34,200 nt of DNA from JAMIFN01 sp964608575. Lineage in GTDB: Bacteria > Pseudomonadota > Gammaproteobacteria > Burkholderiales > Burkholderiaceae_C. Shown in pieces: positions 32,150 through 34,200 of this stretch. The DNA lies in contig CAZSPW010000004.1 of NCBI GenBank assembly GCA_964608575.1, forward strand, positions 1 to 34,200, written 5' to 3'. The position numbers and the translations under genes were made by a program. A model generated the notes under the pieces. It did not search any database. It had not been told where the DNA came from and saw only the letters and a program-made list of their open reading frames with translations. Position 1 is the stretch's first letter. Each line of letters starts with the position of its first letter.

Positions 32150-32161
32150 AGTAATTAATGT

Positions 32162-32223
32162 ATTTTTAAGGGTGTTTTTGCGGTTTTATTCCGTCAAAAC
32201 TGCCTGAGCAGCTATGGTTTTTT
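32162..32223 (+). repeat. Dispersed intergenic repeat, copy 5
   Basis: The core TGCCTGAGCAGCT (32201-32213) is exact. It is preceded by AAGGGTGTTTTTGCGG and TTCCGTCAAAAC, and followed by ATGGTTTTTT. It occupies most of the 95-base gap between the glmU end and folC start, in the opposite orientation to both genes. Confidence 0.8.
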
Positions 32224-32244
32224 GGGTTCTTGGGGCCTGAAGAC

Positions 32245-33660
32245 TTAAGCCTTGTTCTTTTGCGGCCTTTGCCAGCCTTCTTTCACCACCTGTTTGCCGC
32301 GTGCCACGGCCAGCGATTGCGCGGGCACATCTTTGCTGATGGTGGAGCCGCCGCCCACGGTAGAGCCTGCGCCAATTTCCACAGGTGCGACCAGTACGCA
32401 ATTGCTGCCAATATGCACATCTGCGCCCAGCACGGTGCGGTGCTTATTCGCGCCGTCGTAATTGGCGGTGATGCTGCCCGCGCCATAGTTCACGCGCTCG
32501 CCCACCGTGGCATCGCCCAAATAGGCCAAGTGGTTGGCCTTGGCGCCTTTGGCCAGGGTGGAATTTTTCACTTCGACAAAATTGCCAATATGCACTTCTT
32601 CGGCCAGTTGTGCCCCAGGACGCAAACGCGCAAAGGGGCCAAGTATGCTGCCCGCGCCCACGCTAGCACCCAGTTTTTCGCCTTCTATCACCGTATAGGG
32701 TTTGAGCTCCACACCGTCGGCAATGGTGCAATCGGCCAGCACGCAGCCCGCGCCAATTTTCACATTGCTGCCTATGCTCACCTTGCCACTGAAGACGCAA
32801 TTGATGTCGATGTCCACATCTTGGCCGCAGCGCAAACTGCCGCGCAGGTCAAAACGCGCGGGGTCGGCCAGGCGCACGCCTGCCGTCATCAAAGCTTCGG
32901 CTTGGCGCAATTGGAATTGGCGCTCCAGCGCGGCCAGCTGCTGCGGGCTGTTCACGCCTGCGACTTCGGCCTCATCGCTGATCACATGCGCCACCACGGG
33001 GCAGCCATCGGCTGCGGCGAACTTCACCACATCGGTTAGGTAATACTCTTGCTGCGCATTGTTGTTGTCGAGCTGCGCCAGCCATTTTTTCAACTGCGCG
33101 CAAGGCAGCGCCATGATGCCTGAATAGATTTCGCTGATTTGCTTTTGTGCCTCGCTCGCGTCTTTTTGCTCGACGATGGCTTGCACCGCACCGCCGCCAT
33201 CCGCTGCGCGAATCACGCGGCCATAGCCTGTAGGGTCGGGCAGGTGAATGGTCAGCAGCGCCAATTTATCGCCGCCCGATGCTGCGAGTAGCGCCTGCAA
33301 AGTAGCAGCCTGCGTCAGCGGCACATCACCAGAAAGTATCAGCGCCACGCCCGTATCGGGCAAATGGGGCAGGGCTTGCTGCACCGCGTGGCCCGTGCCC
33401 AATTGCTGCTCTTGCCGCGCAAATTGCAGCTGCATGGTTTGGCCTTGCATGGCTGCGCTGGCTGCCGCTTCCACACTGCCCGCCTGATGGCCTGTTACCA
33501 CCACAGCTTGCGCCGCGCCTAAGGCAGCAGCGGTATCCAGCACATGCAGCAGCAGGGGCTTGCCCGCCAGTTTTTGCAGCACTTTGGAATGCGCTGACTT
33601 CATGCGCGTGCCCTTGCCCGCAGCCATGATGACGATGTGGAGGTTTGAATGGGAAGTCAT
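32245..33660 (-). CDS. glmU: Bifunctional UDP-GlcNAc pyrophosphorylase / glucosamine-1-phosphate N-acetyltransferase
   Basis: GlmU acetylates glucosamine-1-phosphate and then couples it to UTP, giving UDP-GlcNAc for peptidoglycan and lipopolysaccharide. The 471-residue product (E. coli 456) begins HIVIMAAGKGTRMKSAHSKVLQKLAGKPLL, the uridylyltransferase signature. The C-terminal left-handed beta-helix starts near residue 260 and holds the acetyltransferase site, with the catalytic His in KANHLAYLGDATVGERVNYGAGSITANYDG. Both halves look intact. It is preceded by a repeat copy within 15 bases of its start codon and followed by another before folC. In many proteobacteria glmS is adjacent, but it is not present here. 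Confidence 0.97.
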   Translation of the reverse strand: MTSHSNLHIVIMAAGKGTRMKSAHSKVLQKLAGKPLLLHVLDTAAALGAAQAVVVTGHQAGSVEAAASAAMQGQTMQLQFARQEQQLGTGHAVQQALPHLPDTGVALILSGDVPLTQAATLQALLAASGGDKLALLTIHLPDPTGYGRVIRAADGGGAVQAIVEQKDASEAQKQISEIYSGIMALPCAQLKKWLAQLDNNNAQQEYYLTDVVKFAAADGCPVVAHVISDEAEVAGVNSPQQLAALERQFQLRQAEALMTAGVRLADPARFDLRGSLRCGQDVDIDINCVFSGKVSIGSNVKIGAGCVLADCTIADGVELKPYTVIEGEKLGASVGAGSILGPFARLRPGAQLAEEVHIGNFVEVKNSTLAKGAKANHLAYLGDATVGERVNYGAGSITANYDGANKHRTVLGADVHIGSNCVLVAPVEIGAGSTVGGGSTISKDVPAQSLAVARGKQVVKEGWQRPQKNKA

Positions 33661-33672
33661 ATTTACTATGAA

Positions 33673-33718
33673 TAAATGAGCTATTCAGGCAGATTGGACG
33701 GCTTAAAAGCCCTAAAAC
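33673..33718 (-). repeat. Dispersed intergenic repeat, copy 6
   Basis: On the minus strand it reads TTTTAGGGCTTTTAAGCC, then GTCCAATCTGCCTGAATAGC, then TCATTTATT. The core is TGCCTGAATAGCT (plus-strand 33679-33691), one base different from the common form plus one more change. It lies just upstream of glmU. Confidence 0.7.
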
Positions 33719-33865
33719 ATGCTGAAAATGAAAGACAGACTAGTGTCCAGAATCCGGAGAATTATCCAGCAAGGCTGCTTAGGGAAGGTCGCAGGCTGCG
33801 CCCGTATATGCGCAAGTAAAAGGCTCACGCGGGTATTGGCGGGGAGCTGCAGCGCAGCGCTGCTA
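33719..33865. other. Intergenic stretch with one hairpin
   Basis: I see no gene here. GCAGCG (33849-33854), three bases and CGCTGC (33858-33863) form a hairpin directly after the stop codon of the partial gene on its right, without a T-tract. It may terminate that gene weakly. Confidence 0.4.
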
Positions 33866-34200
33866 TTAACGGTTAAATGCCGAAATGACTTCGCTCACCC
33901 ACGCCTCTTGAGGTTTGCCTTGTGGATGAACAGCAACCACGCAGTGAGCTCCCCCATAAAGCCCAGCGCGCTTCACATACTGAAATTGGGTGGTTTCCTG
34001 TAGTTTCCATTCTTCGACGAATGAATCTGCCCAGTCTGCGCCGGTAAGAAGCAAGACGCGAGAGGGGCGATAGGTGTCGAGTTCCAGCTGAAGCAGTTCC
34101 GCACAGCCTGCGAATTGGATGTCGCAGAGCGCATCATTTGGGTTACCACCGCTCGCGGGAGACACTTTGTAGAGATTCGACCAAACCAGATGTGATGCCC
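33866..34200 (-). CDS. Partial protein running off the right edge, weakly like the uracil-DNA-glycosylase superfamily
   Basis: The minus-strand frame is open from the window edge to the TAA at 33866-33868, so the 5' part lies outside the window. A GTG at 34165 is in frame, but the frame is also open further upstream, and those residues (HLVWSNLYKVSPASGGNP) look like real protein. The W-S-N-L-Y-K...GNP pattern, CAELLQLELDTYRPSRVLLLTGADWAD (a buried strand after a helix) and GGAHCVVAVHPQGK are reminiscent of uracil-DNA-glycosylase-like hypothetical proteins. The catalytic water-activating motif would lie upstream, out of view. The visible 111 residues are the C-terminal end. The assignment is weak. 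Confidence 0.4.
   Translation of the reverse strand, partial: ASHLVWSNLYKVSPASGGNPNDALCDIQFAGCAELLQLELDTYRPSRVLLLTGADWADSFVEEWKLQETTQFQYVKRAGLYGGAHCVVAVHPQGKPQEAWVSEVISAFNR

Noticed and set aside
1..34200. CRISPR array, tRNA, rRNA, insertion sequence, prophage or toxin-antitoxin locus
   Set aside because: I looked for regularly spaced repeats, tRNA cloverleaf sequences, transposase motifs and paired small genes and saw none.

Overview
This window looks like part of a Burkholderiales chromosome, most likely Comamonadaceae or a close relative. The evidence is the housekeeping gene order folC-dedD-cvpA-purF, the tal-pgi pair, short AcpS and RaiA/HPF-type proteins, and an HpnC-type squalene synthase with the family's HYENFPVAS signature. 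No rRNA, tRNA, CRISPR array, transposase, integrase or phage structural gene was found. The first 35 bases are Illumina TruSeq adapter, not biology. The left edge is therefore a contig end, and the recR gene on the minus strand is cut there by the adapter. At the right edge a minus-strand gene runs off the window.

Layout. 1-0.8 kb: adapter, truncated recR (-), hibernation factor hpf (+) with a terminator. 0.8-4.4 kb: bioA, an oxygen-diiron-type metallo-beta-lactamase-fold protein and a patatin-like lipoprotein (+). 4.4-7.4 kb: an unrecognised 361-residue protein (-), acpS (+), a nitroreductase and trmL (-). 7.5-9.5 kb: an MFS/PlsC fusion (+). 9.6-14.8 kb: a minus-strand run of RND efflux adaptor, RND pump and an HpnC-like squalene synthase, with a palindromic operator candidate and a terminator-like leader hairpin ahead of the adaptor. 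14.9-18.8 kb: chorismate mutase (+), then pgi, tal and msrA (-).

18.9-24.9 kb is the most specialised region. A co-directional cluster encodes a short-chain dehydrogenase, a MaoC-DUF35 protein, a degenerate acyl-CoA dehydrogenase subunit, a small MaoC hydratase, an Ltp2-like aldolase and a full acyl-CoA dehydrogenase. This matches the actinobacterial igr module (ChsE1/E2, ChsH1/H2, Ltp2), which removes the last three carbons of a steroid side chain as propionyl-CoA by dehydrogenation, hydration and retro-aldol cleavage. The tyrosines corresponding to the Ltp2 catalytic pair, the hydratase D-x4-H motif and the DUF35 zinc cysteines are all present. The true substrate cannot be read from sequence. 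25-27.2 kb holds an OmpA-type lipoprotein, a DUF58 protein and a YidB-family protein (+). 27.3-33.7 kb is housekeeping on the minus strand: rnhA, purF, cvpA, dedD, folC, glmU. 33.9 kb to the end is a partial protein with weak resemblance to the uracil-DNA-glycosylase superfamily.

The main unexplained structure is a dispersed intergenic repeat of about 45-60 bp with core TGCCTGAGCAGCT followed by a T-run. Six copies lie in this window, three of them between convergent genes. Two further unexplained intergenic structures sit inside the igr-like cluster, and a long inverted repeat follows the chorismate mutase gene.
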